The notes: generated by a model not told the origin, from the sequence alone. A stretch of 64,000 bases of DNA from Stictocephala bisonia (GCA_035578905.1 JAQJVL010000057.1:3300859-3364858), one strand, 5' to 3'. Positions 11,641 through 24,579 are shown, numbered from the stretch's first letter. Numbers and translations: made by a program.

Positions 11641-12865
11641 ATCCATCCCAAAGCTGACGTGACTTTCATCAAGGATATATGTGGAGTTTCAATCCCATGA
11701 TGAAATTAAAGTTGCGTGGATTTTGTGATGAGATGTTACGGATGAGACATGTATTTTGATAAGCTGATATAAGGATTTAGTCTTTATGTAAATACCGACT
11801 TAATGTACATTTACCGGAAGCCTTGATAGACTGTGAAATGTCTGTCAAGATAATCTACTCAGAATATCCGTAAATTAATTATTCAGAGCCTTGTGGATCG
11901 CCGCGGCCGCTGAAGAGAGAAAGTCAGTCGAGGCGGTACAGAGGCAGCTGGAGGGGTCATTGACCGCTAGATCGTGGCCGAATATTCGGCCCCACAAACA
12001 ACAGAACAGTCCTTTGTCAGATCGATCGTTTCCTCAATTTTATATACCATCTCCTCATTGTAGGTCAGGGTTCCGCTTTTTTTTGGTTATGTAAGGGCGA
12101 TTGAACTGGGGCCATTGTTCTGGTCTCCTCCGCCTCTCTCATTGTTCTGATCAGCCACCGGCCTTCATTCCTTCTGGCCGAAGGTATACTCTCTCTTACA
12201 CTGAGATCATGGTCCAAGAATAAAGATGCTGTCATCAAACTTGGAGCAATTATATAAACACGAACATTTCTATGCGCAGAAGAACGGTTTTATTTATGTA
12301 GACGGCTTATTCTTCTAGATGATGGTTTTATTGGAATTCACTGACACTAAAGTATCAGTGCACACATCAGTGTTGGGAACTGTTTGGAATGTAAGGAGTT
12401 ATTGTGAATAAATTGTGAAGAACGTTTTCTAAAAAAAGTGTAATATTGAAAATCAATTAGAATAGTTTAAATATCCTGTGGCCGTTAATGAAATATAAAC
12501 TTTCACATTTTTCAAGTGTGGTGTATTGAAATATGGCTATATAAGCCTTTGTTTTTGAGATAGTAAAATTGTATTGGCTACATATGTTCCAAAATGAAGG
12601 TATTTGAGGCTATAAAAATTAGATGTAAGCTTCCAAAAATATGATCTAAATATGCTTTCAAAACCACTAATAATATGTACAAAATCGTGGGTCATGAGGT
12701 TCGTTCCTGGCAATAAGTTATTTACATTACTGTATGTAAGAAAGATATTGACGGTTCAGACTTGGTTACAGATATTAGTTTTGCGCTTATTCGTAGTTGT
12801 ACAATAAGGTCTCCATTATTAAATTTTTTCACCCTAAAGGGCACGGAAAGCTTTCAAAATACTAC
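11641..12865. other. No supported gene
   Basis: An open frame of 67 codons at 11891-12094 lies in sequence that is GC-rich for this window (GGATCGCCGCGGCCGCTG), but it has no recognisable domain and no paired splice sites. The rest is AT-rich and without repeats. Confidence 0.4.
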
Positions 12866-14285
12866 TGTATGTGTATGGATGGGTGGGTGGGTCAATACCA
12901 CTGTATGTGTATGGATGAGTGGGTGGGTCAATACCACTGTATGTGTATGGATGAGTGGGTGGGTCAATACCACTGTATGTGTATGGATGAGTGGGTGGGT
13001 CAATACCACTGTATGTGTATGGATGAGTGGATGGGTCAATACCACTTACATTCTTACACTGTATGTGTATGGATGGGTGGGTGGGTCAATACCACTGTAT
13101 GTGTATGGATGAGTGGGTGGGTCAATACAACTGTATGTGTATGGATGAGTGGGTGGGTCAATACCACTTACATTCTTACACTGTATGTGTATGGATGGGT
13201 GGGTGGGTCAATACCACTGTATGTGTATGGATGAGTAGGTGGGTCAATACCACTGTATGTGTATGGATGAGTGGGTGAGTCAGTACCACTGTATGTGTAT
13301 GGATGAGTGGGTGGGTCAATACCACTGTATGTGTATGGATGGGTGGGTGGGTTAATACCACTGTATGTGTATGGATTAGTGGGTGGGTAAATACCACTGT
13401 ATGTGTATGGATGGGTGGGTGGGTTAATACCACTGTATGTGTATGGATGGGTGGGTGGTTCAATACCACCACTGTATGTGTATGGTTGGGTGGGTGGGTT
13501 AATACCACTGTATGTGTATGGATGGGTGGGTGGTTCAATACCACTGTATGTGTATGGTTGGGTGGGTGGGTTAATACCACTCTATGTGTATGGTTGGGTG
13601 GGTGGGTTAATACCACTGTATGTGTATGGATGGGTGGTTGGTTCAATACCACTGTATGTGTATGGATGGGTGGGTGGTTCAATACCACTGTATGTGTATG
13701 GTTGGGTGGGTGGGTTAATACCACTGTATGTGTATGGTTGGGTGGGTGGTTCAATACCACTGTATGTGTATGGTTGGGTGGGTGGGTTAATACCACTGTA
13801 TGTGTATGGATGGGTGGGTGGTTCAATACCACTGTATGTGTATGGTTGGGTGGGTGGGTTAATACCACTGTATGTGTATGGATGGGTGGGTGGTTCAATA
13901 CCACTGTATGTGTATGGTTGGGTGGGTGGGTTAATACCACTGTATGTGTATGGTTGGGTGGGTGGGTTAATACTACTGTATGTGTATGGATGGGTGGTTG
14001 GTTCAATACCACTGTATGTGTATGGATGGGTGGTAGGTTCAATACCACTGTATGTGTATGGTTGGGTGGGTGGGTTAATACCACTGTATGTGTATGGATG
14101 GGTGGGTGGTTTAATACCACTGTATGTGTATGGTTGGGTGGGTGGGTTAATACCACTGTATGTGTATGGATGGGTGGGTGGTTCAATACCACTGTATGTG
14201 TATGGTTGGGTGGGTGGGTTAATACCACTGTATGTGTATGGTTGGGTGGGTGGGTTAATACCACTGTATCTGTATTGGTGGGTGG
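12866..14285. repeat. 36-bp satellite array A (GGGTGGGTGGGT type), about 39 copies
   Basis: The unit contains TGTATGTGTATGG, TGGGTGGGTGGG and TCAATACCAC. From about 13440 two variants alternate (GGATGGGTGGGTGGTTCAAT and GGTTGGGTGGGTGGGTTAAT), giving a 72-bp dimer. Two units near 13045 and 13167 carry an extra CTTACATTCTTACA, a motif also found in the tail of SINE-like family A. Because 36 is 12 codons, frames of 300-362 residues stay open on both strands; these are repeat artefacts. G-runs separated by single T bases give two-to-three-tetrad quadruplex potential on the plus strand. The same 36-bp framework recurs at 28425-29555 and 32893-33865. Confidence 0.96.
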
Positions 14286-15052
14286 TTGTGAATAATTGTG
14301 ACTGAAGAGAAAAAATAATTTATTAGGAGTGCAGGTACGAGTTTTAAAACATTTTATAATGATAATTATATGATTATTCCTTATTATTCTATTATTATTA
14401 TTTATTTTTAAGATAACGATCTTATATTGCTTAAAATAAAAGCTTAATTTTTTTATTAAACTTAAACCTTATAAACCATAATACCCATGCACCCACAGTG
14501 CTCACTCACTCGCCTTCCTATACCACTTACACGTTGTTTAAGGATATTATTAGTGTTCATTTATATCATTATACACTAATGTTAACAGGCATTGAAACAT
14601 AGTGTATTTTGAAAGCTTTCATAAATATAACATGGAGAGAGATTTAAATCAGTCGAAAAGTAACAGCTGTTCAAGTGTAAATAATGATGATTATCAACAT
14701 TTAACAGCTGTTTTAACTTAACAATGTTTTATATTATTTAGGAGGTTATTGTTATTATAATTTTTTTAAAAATTTTATTGACAGTTGAGCGAGCAGGTTA
14801 CATTTGCTATACAGTCTAACGTAGGGTGAAGGGGGAAATATGTTAGAATAATATTAATAACAGAGAAGTATGAATATTGAGGTCAGCCATTCGGCCCCTC
14901 AGGAATAGAGTTTTAAACGATTTATTAAAACTTGCTTGATTAAAACATGTTATGGCAGTTCAAAAATGTCTTAAGCAACCTTGGTTTCAGGAGGTTATAG
15001 AGCTTTTATGTTGTTAGGAGGAGTAAGATTTTATTACTTTTATTAAGTCGAC
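14286..15052. other. No gene seen
   Basis: Very AT-rich sequence, including ATT-rich low complexity at 14360-14460. No open frame, repeat partner or splice signal that I can support. Confidence 0.55.
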
Positions 15053-15515
15053 ACTGGTGGCGCAGTGCTGTAACCCAGCTACATGGGGACAAAGTGATTG
15101 GGAGATTGTAGGCGATAAGTTGGATGCTCGGTTCTCTTAATACCGACATGGCGTCCGCTTGATGGTTGCTATCGGCGTGGACACTACTAGAGAAGTCTAG
15201 GGTGTCCATGTTGGGTGGTAATCATTGTGCGGATGTTGTGTGGGGGAAATAACTGAGTATCCAGGCTTGTCAATCAGCTGAAAATCAGACCAGTACTACG
15301 TGGTTCAGATTCCACATAAAGCTGTAGGTCCCTTAGTTGCCCTGGCTGTTGGGCTATTAATAAATTGCCCTTTCTGAGGAACAGTTGAACTCAGTTAGTA
15401 ACCAGACTACACTCATCCACACTCATCCTACACTCATATAACCATTCATATTCGCCTTAAAATACCAACAACGTTGTGTCGGCGTCTCATATGTAAGAAT
15501 GTAAGAATAAGAATA
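15053..15515 (+). mobile_element. SINE-like family A, copy 2 (longest copy)
   Basis: Starts ACTGGTGGCGCAGTGCTGTA at 15053 and ends in a tail with ATGTAAGAATGTAAGAATAA near 15510. It is the inverse-orientation match of 4349-4759 and 59788-60217 and gives the fullest view of the family, about 460 bp. An A-box-like TGGCGCAGTGC lies at the 5' end and a B-box-like GGTTCAGATTCC near 15302, much farther apart than in a tRNA. It has no ORF. It may be a SINE of unusual head structure or the end of a longer non-autonomous element. Confidence 0.8.
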
Positions 15516-15701
15516 TTCGGTGGAAGTTTAGTTTTATCTATACATGTAAACACGAAAGCATGCCACTTTGTGTCTCCATCTGCTTGTCCTTTATACATTA
15601 CTACTCTATGTAACGTTTCAGTTGTAATATCATGGAGTTAAAATATTTATTTAATTAAGAGTAGTAAGTAATAAGATTTTGAGTTAGTATTTATAAATAT
15701 A

Positions 15702-16204
15702 CAGGGTGGAAAAAATATGGAAACGCTTTCACAATTTTTTTATGACTTCACTTGTATAAGTGAAATCTTAAAGATGAAAGTGTGATCATGGTTACAAAGA
15801 ACATACTTTTTGACGCCATTAGTGAAATTTCATCTTTTCAGGGGTACGGCCCACGAGGAGTTGAACTAAAAACTTCAAAGTAAACCTATGTCGATTTTGG
15901 TATCAAATAAAAGGTCCATTCAAGAGAAATTAATTGTCACAAACCAGACTTCGAAAGGTCTATCCTTTCTAGAGCATCGGTCATTTGAATTTCCACTCAA
16001 TTAATTAGTTATTTTAATTCCACTCATAGTAATTAATTTGAACAAAATTATTTCTTCGCTATTAACGGTTTTAAGTAAATTATGCTGATCAAAAGTTATA
16101 CTTTGTGGAACACAATTACAAAAAAAAAAAAAAAATGTAAACGATCAAATTATATATGGAAAAACGTTGTTGTGAAAACGTTTCCATATTTTTGTACCAC
16201 CCTG
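15702..16204. mobile_element. Mariner-type MITE, copy 1
   Basis: A 503-bp element flanked by TA on both sides (15700-15701 and 16205-16206). Its left end CAGGGTGGAAAAAATATGGA and right end TTTTTGTACCACCCTG are inverted repeats, extending inward to AAACGCTTTCACAA and TTGTGAAAACGTTT. It has no transposase frame. TA target duplication plus CAGGGTGG ends indicate a non-autonomous Tc1/mariner derivative. A second copy of the same family is at 19557-20016. Confidence 0.85.
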
Positions 16205-16206
16205 TA

Positions 16207-17216
16207 TACTGCAGTGTAAGCTAAGTGTTGTGAGTGAGCTTCTGTAAAAAAAACTTACATGCTATGATATTACTTGATGCAGATTGCCTACTAGAATGTT
16301 TAGTCAAAAGTAAAAGATCGTGGCCTATTACCGTGGCCAGTTGTCACGAGCGCAGCGAGTGATGGGGTTGGCATGCGAAGCTTGCAGGGATGTACCCTGA
16401 TCGATTGGAATAATTAAATTGATTGTAATATTTTAATCTATATAATTGTTATTTTTGCATAAAAACTACAAGCTATATTACGAGTATTATTATAAATTGA
16501 ATGTCTTGTATAGCAATCACAACTGTAAGTTATGTGGAAGCTCTTCTTAAACTTATAACATAAGCATTAAGTAACAAAACACCAGAAACATTTATAACTG
16601 CTTTACGTACAACTTTTCTTAGCATCTTAATGTATGCTTAAATTTTAAATAAATAATATATGAATCAGCCTGAAACCAGTTTTTTGAGTTTTCCTAACGA
16701 TTGATGTCAACAATAAAGAATAGAATAATTTACCTTTGAAGGATTAGGAACCTTCACAAAGGACATCCAAAGATTTTTCTCTTAAATTTTTTATTTAAGG
16801 TGCTGAATTATTCATGAATAAACCAAATGTATCCTCCTTTTGGATCTGCAGATTTCATGGTTATTATAAATGGAATGTTGTTTGTAAAACTTGTTATCTT
16901 TATTATGAGAGATAAGTATCAGGAATAAATTGATTTTAGGATAAGTTTACTTCAACCATCAGGTTTCTCAAATTGTTGATTTCTAAATTAAAAGCCCAAA
17001 TTAACTTAAGTACTAAACAATCAGTTACGGTCTTCATTATTAGACCTATTTTCTCTTACCATAAGTGAAGGCTCTAGTTGGTGTTCTTTATGTTTTTCTA
17101 CAGTTGTGTTTATTTTTCCCAAAAATCTCATCTTCTCTGTGAATACCTTAGCAATTCTTGTCTTAGCTGTTAAATATTTGCTCTGGTGTAGACTACCATT
17201 TATTAATTTAGTTTCT
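16207..17216. other. No gene seen
   Basis: AT-rich intergenic sequence. Nothing repeats elsewhere in the window and no open frame stands out. Confidence 0.5.
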
Positions 17217-17907
<691 letters not shown>

Positions 17908-17985
17908 ATGCAAAAAAATAAATTGATTAATCGCGGGATACCTCAAGGAACCATTCTTGGTCATCTCTCTTTGATTCTCAACGTC
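17908..17985 (+). pseudogene. Tiny non-LTR reverse transcriptase fragment
   Basis: The frame reads NRGIPQGTILGHLSLILNV, close to the conserved G-x-P-Q-G-S-I-L-G-P-L-L-F block of LINE reverse transcriptases. The match then ends abruptly, and no YADD box or flanking RT motif is found. A very short, old fragment of a Jockey/CR1-like element is the likely origin. Confidence 0.45.
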
Positions 17986-19170
17986 GCGTCGTATGCATGT
18001 CGTCCCATAGTAGAACTCCGTCTATTGTTTGAGATTCAAATAAAATACGCAGTTACATACAATTATTTGCATTTATATGTTACACATACAGAAAAGACTA
18101 TCAAGTGTTGCTAGTAATTTCTAATAATAGTGATATATATAATTGTAAGTTTATTCTAAACATTACAATTAAAACAATATATTATAAATGTTACCGATTT
18201 CATCTATAATTACTAATATATCTGTAATGAAAACAAATATTTATAGTTTGTACATAAGTCTCATATTTGCATAGTACATATAATTTAACTGCAGCCATCT
18301 AATATCCATAATAAAATGTACTTGTTATCATTAATTATACTCATTTTCGCTCATATCTTGACGATCGGCGTCTTGGAAATAAATAATGAATAACCAATTT
18401 GTGTGAATTCTAAGTATAAATAGAAATATGTTCCTTTGAGTAAACTGCGTAAGTTATTTTTGCAGGTATATCAACATCCGACTCCCTGACTCAAGGTTAT
18501 GTATTGACAAGTTATAGACTTGCGCACTAACGAATAATTGGCGGACTGGACATAAAAGATTTGGAACTTCTAGAACTAATGATACTATTAACTACTTAGG
18601 AATAATTGACCAAACTATGAATGTAATGAGTTTGACTTCAAAAAACACTGTAGCAGAGGTACTTGGTCCGAGCCGGTGTATTACCTTCGATCTCAGCCCA
18701 ATCCAGCTTACCAGCTAGCTATAAATAAAATAAAATAAATAAGGTCTTTATTAGCAAGCGTTCTTCAAAGATACAGTCTCTGATTTACAAGACAACTCTT
18801 GTCACAACATACAGATACAGTAAATAATAATCTTTTTAAACTAAAACATAATAACATTATATAAACATCTCTATGACATGTTTTTTAGATGAACAGTAAC
18901 TGAGGCTCTTCAAAGCAGGGGGCATTGTATATCTCCCCGTTTGAAAACGTACCAGCCTCAATCTATATGTCGCGCTGGTCTCATAAGTTTCATGTCTCTG
19001 CACCCTTATAAGATTTCCCTAAAAGGGTGTTTCCCCATAAAATTGTGAATGATAAAAGTGCACTTCTGATTGTAAAATATTCCAATAAAAATGGTTCAAC
19101 CAACTGTACTGTCACAGATTGAGATAATTTAACATGTCTCCGCGATTATAAGCTTCCTATAATATAGTCT
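17986..19170. other. No gene seen
   Basis: AT-rich sequence. The stretch 18718-18840 (AATAAATAAGGTCTTTATTA onward) resembles two others at 36124-36240 and 61490-61620 in being an A/T tail followed by ACATAC-type blocks, and may be a LINE 3' end in reverse orientation. That is weak. Confidence 0.35.
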
Positions 19171-19174
19171 TGTT

Positions 19175-19302
19175 ATAACTAGAATCTACATTTTCCGGTG
19201 ACAACCGCGTCAAGGTACTATCTACAATATTTACAAGATAGACCTTAACTTGTATAGACCATCTTGACGCGGTTGTCACCGGAATATGTAGATTCTAGTT
19301 AT
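19175..19302. repeat. Long near-perfect inverted repeat (hairpin)
   Basis: The left arm (about 19175-19217) contains TAGAATCTACATTTTCCGGT then GACAACCGCGTCAAGG. The right arm (about 19261-19302) is its reverse complement, CTTGACGCGGTTGTCACCGG then AATATGTAGATTCTAG, with only a few mismatches. The spacer is about 43 bp. Arms of more than 40 bp are unlikely by chance. It could be the end of a foldback transposon or a transcribed hairpin. Confidence 0.85.
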
Positions 19303-19556
19303 TAGGCCTACACCGGCCGCTTAAGCCTAAGTTATAAGATAGTCTTATTGTTCTTTTTCAGAATTCTTAATTCATAATAGGACAGCGTAGTATATTATAC
19401 CTCTTTACAGTCTAGGGTTGGAGTAACTGACATACGCTCGTGATTAGTTTATAACGTAAAAATATGCATTTTAGCTCCCTCATTGTTGCCTCTTAGTAAA
19501 TAAATAAGACAAGATAGAATATTTGAATAATCAGTATATTTAGTATACTTACGACA

Positions 19557-20016
19557 CAGGGGTAGGAAAAAAATATGGAAACTCTTTCACAACTTTTGAA
19601 TGATTTCACTTGTAACAGTGCAATTTTGTACATGGTTTCACAAAAAACATACTTTTTTGTCACCATTGGTGACATTTCGTCTTTTCAGGGAACGACCCAT
19701 GAGGAGTTGAACGATAATCTTCAATGTAAGGCTAGGTCGAGTTGGTATCAAATGAAAGGTCTATTCAATAGAAATTAATTGCCGCAAACCGGACTTCGAA
19801 AGGTTTATCCTTTTCAGGGTAGTGGTAATTTGAATTTCAAAGTAACTAATTTGAACAATATTATTAATCCGCTATTTAACGGTTTCAAGTAAATTATTCT
19901 GGTCAAAAATTATACTCTTTGGAACACAATTACTAAAAAAATTTAATTATATAATTATCTATGGAAAAAAATAGAGTTGTTGTGAAAGCGTTTCCATATT
20001 TGTATAAACGTACGGT
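19557..20016. mobile_element. Mariner-type MITE, copy 2 (degenerate ends)
   Basis: Similar along its length to 15702-16204, with shared blocks such as ATATGGAAACTCTTTCACAA, GAGGAGTTGAAC, GACTTCGAAAGG and GTGAAAGCGTTTCCATATT. The left end reads CAGGGGTAGG and the right terminus is diverged. A short frame (19575-19778) crosses it but has no transposase motif. Same non-autonomous Tc1/mariner family, older copy. Confidence 0.8.
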
Positions 20017-21344
20017 ACGTATGGACAATACGTGGTATGATTATCCTTAATGTGTTTCATCACTAAAGATCTATCTGGTGCTTTATACACCATTTTGGTA
20101 TCTTATCTGAGTATCTTGAATTCAACTTGGTCCTCACAGAGATCTTCTCATACTTCCTTGGAGTCCGTTAGTTCAGATTGACATAGGAGATGCTTTCCGT
20201 GAATCAAGGCCAGAAGGAAAGTGAAACCCAGTCATTGAGGCGTCAACAGTCATTAAGGACATCACGATCCTGCTCCTGCCGGGCGTCGTCCAGCGGTATC
20301 AACAACATTGTAGCATATAATGATAGCTGTGGTAAATGTCTGCGGATTGCGGCTGACAATTTCATGATCGATTTCGCGGAAGTAAGGCGTTTTCTAACTC
20401 TGGCCAATTGCCTTTCTCGTACCTAATATTTCTCGCGTATTATTTTTTCCAAGGAAAATTTTGTTATTTTTGTATAATTATTTAAAAGTATAATAGCAAG
20501 AGTTCTTTAAAAAAACTCATTATGTACAAATAATGTCTTGGCAATATACCGTCGCATGGTAACCAGGATGATGGAAGGCTGCGTGATGGCGGTGCAATAA
20601 CAAGCCCCGCCCATTACGTCATTAGCAGCAGTGACTATTGGTTAGTTTGTTTAATACGAACGAATCAAGATTAGAATGATTAAATTAAATCATTATTTAG
20701 AATTCAAATAACAATCAATAACAGCAATGAAACAAAGAATAATAATTAAATAATTAGCAATTAAATCACTTGTACAATTCATTACAGTTTTATTTAACAA
20801 AACACTATTGCGCAAGTTTAACACTTGAAGGCGGAAGTTAGTAACGCCCGTGAAGTATGACAGCCCAAGGTGGGAAGATTCCCCTCTGCTGCTGGAACCC
20901 CTACATGCGCTAAATATAACACGCAGGTCGCTTGTTTTAATACGACGGGGCTCGACAGTAGTCCAGCCCAATTGATTATACTGTCGTAATCAGGACACCC
21001 CCGATAAACGGGGCCCTGTTAAGTAGTTGGGACTGCCATCAATAGGCTTTGTAGAAGATAAAAGTTTGGGGCTGTCATAGTGTACGTGTGGGGTGAGAGT
21101 ATTGTAAACGTTTGTGTCAATTCAAGGTTGTAATCATTTTTTTTTCTCTTTTTTTTACGTAGGTGAAATGTCTTTACACACTGAGTGTGGGACTAGCACT
21201 TAAGAATAATCTCCAATTAAGAGAATACCTACTAAAACAACCTATGGACCGTTGTGATCTAAGCCGGAACCCTGATGACTTCATGCCTGGCCGCGTGTCT
21301 TACGCTCTTAACGAGGTCACTCTTAACTTCTTCACATTGGACAC
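20017..21344. other. No supported gene
   Basis: A 78-codon frame at 20190-20426 is Ser/Arg-rich in its first half and has no recognised domain. A GC-richer patch with CATTACGTCATTAGC (CRE-like) is at about 20608-20625. A minus-strand frame at 20693-20971 also lacks motifs. None can be called a gene from the sequence. Confidence 0.4.
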
Positions 21345-21800
21345 CTAGGGGTCAGTCAGGCATCTTTCCTCTCTTTTGGCGTAAGCCACAAAAGTTCTCC
21401 ATGTTTCTTCACTTTGCATCATTGCCTCCACTATGGTGTCTGCCGTAACAGGACCTACAGCGGAGACAAGTGCCCTACACTCTAAGAACGAGTGATGAAC
21501 ATCGTCCTTGTCCTCTGGGCAAAACTTGCACTGAGGTGACGTGACCTTCCCCATTCGGTGCAGATATTTCGTGAAGTATCCGTGAACCTCGAGATCACCG
21601 ATGAGGCGATGAGTACACCACTCATTAGCGATGCTCTCATCCCTCCAGCTCTGCCAAGCTCGAAGAGTCTCCGCCCTAGCCTCTACCGCTGCTTCTGCTA
21701 GAGTTCTTGGCGAACGAAGGCCTCTCAAAGGCGAGTAAATCACCAAAGGCAATGTTTCCATCATTGCCTTGCGTGTGGGGTAAGGAGATACACCAAGGTC
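21345..21800 (-). pseudogene. R1-type LINE fragment, C-terminal zinc-knuckle region
   Basis: An open minus-strand frame of about 140-150 codons ends at 21345. It carries IGDLEVHGYFTKYLHRMGK followed by CKFC...H...LEC, the C-terminal region after the reverse transcriptase in R1-clade LINEs (the GHG-x-F-x-x-Y-L-H-R-x-G motif followed by a CCHC-type knuckle). The frame also extends a little upstream of its first ATG (about 21795). The RT and endonuclease are missing, so it is a 5'-truncated copy of the kind made by target-primed reverse transcription. Its frame is intact, implying moderate age. R1 elements usually sit in rDNA; this one does not, so it is either a dispersed relative or a stray copy. 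Confidence 0.75.
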
Positions 21801-22236
21801 GTACTTTGGTTATTGTCAAAGTTGTAAGTTGGTGAGTGGAGCTGGTAGTGTGCTAATATAATATAATTGGCCGTTTGTTTTCGTCAATGTATTGCCTGTT
21901 GGGGTGGGGATTACATTGCGTACAATCGTTGTATTTCATTTGTGGGTGGGTGAGGATTACATTGTAAGTATACAACGGTTTTGTAATACACCTGCTCGCA
22001 CTCCGCCACACTTGCTCTCTTGGCTTTCTTTTTAGTTTAATACACACTGGTTCCTTCTCTCTTCCTATTCCATAATCTTTATTATAATTATTTTATGTTA
22101 ATTTTCATCCCGTACTCTTCACATATATTGTATTTAACTTTCAACATTTCTCATTTTTTAGACTATAATACAACTATCGTTTATAAATATCAGTGTGCCA
22201 AATGCACATAATAATCAGACTCGTTCCCCTAACGTC

Positions 22237-22268
<32 letters not shown>

Positions 22269-23738
22269 TTATTTTTTTAATTAGACACAATATCCAGTTT
22301 TCCTCCTTGGTAAATGAATTTCTCACGGACCATTAAATACATCACAAGTAACTCTGGGAAATCAAAGACTATTGATGCTCTGAGAATTAGTATTGTTTGT
22401 TTGGGGGCGTAAGTAAAGAAACATATAATTTATGATTTTAAAATAATAAGTTTAATACAATGCCATAAAAAACTACTTAATCTAATGATTTTGATTATCA
22501 AATGCTTATGAAAGATTGAACAGAAATAAAAACAAATTGAATATTTTTTACCATATTACGTGTTGGTAGGAATACAAAATAAATGTATTAGAATGAGAAC
22601 ATTCCTTACACGTGCAGTTACACATCACAACATCTCCTTAATTATCTCCACACAGGAACCATTATGAGCAGGATACGTTTTACCGTCTCTTAAAAACAAA
22701 AATAAAAGTTTTCAACAAAAATAGAGAGTAGTTCTAAATCAGGCTCATCCTCTGGTCACTTTATATCTCAATTGATATATACCACGACTTCACCACGCTC
22801 TTTATCAACAACATTGTACCTTAAGAACACCCCCGGAACTCAGCTACCTGACATCTCATGAAGAAATAAAAAATCAGTTAGGTCGACAGAGAATATTTTA
22901 AAACAATAAATTAAGTCAGAAGGAACTGAGATTGTCTAACTCTTGTCTGTAGGTTAAATCCTGGTTAAGGACCTTGAAGATATCGGTCGTAAATACTAAA
23001 TGAGGATCAGTAAGAGTTCAGATGTCACGGCCGGAGGAGGCAAGGTCTGGCTCAGTAAACGGACGAGTCTGAGGACGACATGAATCAGGAAGGAGAGGCA
23101 ATGCAAATTTGTTACCTGTATTTAAAGTTATATTTTTCGGTGCATCAGTTAACCAAATACAGACTCGTCCAAGCGTTGGAGAATGCTTTTTGAGTCACTG
23201 TACGTTTTTGAGCTGTTAACAGTAATACAAATGATTCTAAGAATAATCTATTCACTAGTAATCTTCAGTTAATTATTTTATGTGTCTGTCTCACTTAATA
23301 TTACATATTATATTCCTAAATTAAATTATGTCCTAACTTTTATTGCAGTTCATTAAGATTCAATTGTAATAGTTTTATCTTGGAAGCGAGTGACTTCTTC
23401 CAAACTTCCAAGATTTGCGTAAAATCATTAGTTATCTATAGTGAGGCTCGATCCGACCATACTTATTTTTGGCGGTAGTCTTGGGACGTCTGACGTAATC
23501 TTAAGCAGGCATAAATACGATATTAGAGGTTTTAAAACGAGAATACAGTACAAGAACTTAAAACTTAATAATCCTGGATTCTACACGGATTGACTAGTCT
23601 GTTGCTATATGAATAATTAAATTACGTAGAATGTTATATTTTTAAATACTTTTGTCATTAATAGGCTTTAATATTTTATCTAACCTAAGTTGCGTTTAAA
23701 TTTTCCAAAAAACATGTACGTCAATTTTTTTTCTTGTT
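21801..23738. other. No gene seen; poly(A) run at about 22237-22259
   Basis: AT-rich intergenic sequence. The A-run near 22240 could be a retroposon tail, but I could not identify a body upstream. A GGTGGGTGAGGATTACATTG-like block at about 21903-21965 occurs twice within 60 bp, a small local duplication. Confidence 0.45.
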
Positions 23739-23741
23739 TAC

Positions 23742-23890
23742 TTTCTACGCCAGTGGCATGTTGAACGTGATATTCAAACGTTGTTGAGGGACAACGGTAC
23801 AAACCACTATGGCAAATTTAGTGGACTTCCCGGTATTTGAACCCGTGACCACTGCATATGAAGCAGACATGCTAACCACTAGGCTAGCAA
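23742..23890 (-). mobile_element. SINE-like family B (tRNA-related), copy 1
   Basis: On the minus strand it starts near 23890 with GCTAGCCTAGTGGTTAGCAT, a good tRNA A box region, followed by a CAT anticodon-like position and the B box GGGTTCAAATACC. The body then ends at ATGCCACTGGCGTAGAAAG. The same order is found at 60246-60405, and a 3' half at 47650-47728. Head, body and copy number fit a tRNA-derived SINE. It is not a functional tRNA because the stems have decayed. Confidence 0.72.
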
Positions 23891-24578
23891 GAAGTCTAAT
23901 TAAAATGACTAACGAAAATAAGTTAATTTAATGCTTATTGAAATAAAAAAAATATTGAATAAAACTTGAATTTATACTCGAATTATTAATATTTACAGTA
24001 AAAAACAAACTATTGATATTAGTATTATTTTATTATTAGCGAATCAAATAGTATTTCAACTTATAACTCCGACTGTGGTAAAAACATTTAGTTGACATCG
24101 ACTCTACAGCTGTCACATTTCATAAACGTCAATTTTAAAACGTCTTATATCATCATTTATCAAAAATTTACCCAATAAATCTGAACAGTTAAATGTTTGG
24201 CTACTTTTTATTTGCAAACTGCCACTTTCAATGATATGAACGAAAACTAAAAGGTTCTAACCTCAAAATACACAGTTGCTCTTGGTTACGACGTCCCACA
24301 ATGCCTTGTAACCTTAATTCCCTTTACAAAATACGAGAACACACCTCAGAACAAAGTTTGCTCTGTGAAGCGGAGCACACACGAACGGTGTGACGTCACG
24401 GTTAGGAATACTACGTAAGAACGTGGTGTTACGTAACTTATCAGTACTTATTATTAATTACTCGTACACCTTTCACACGCAAGTATAGAGGAGTGATTAC
24501 ACTACTTCTGTAATGGCGAGGCTCCACAACAAGCCTAAATTATAGATAATATAGCATACATTTAGTTTTCATTATACA
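23891..24578. other. No gene seen
   Basis: AT-rich sequence. A patch at 24380-24440 contains TGACGTCACGGTTAGG (a perfect CRE-type TGACGTCA) and TACGTAAG. It could be an old promoter or a transposon end; no transcript can be inferred. Confidence 0.4.
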
Positions 24579-24579
24579 G

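Noticed and set aside
13176..14305. Open frames of 300, 330 and 362 residues on both strands
   Set aside because: They are produced by the 36-bp repeat (12 codons). Both strands and several frames are open at once, with no start context, splice sites or non-repeat sequence.
23820..23890. A tRNA-Met-like gene
   Set aside because: The boxes are present, but the stems do not fold properly and the sequence continues into a repeated body found again at 60.3 kb.
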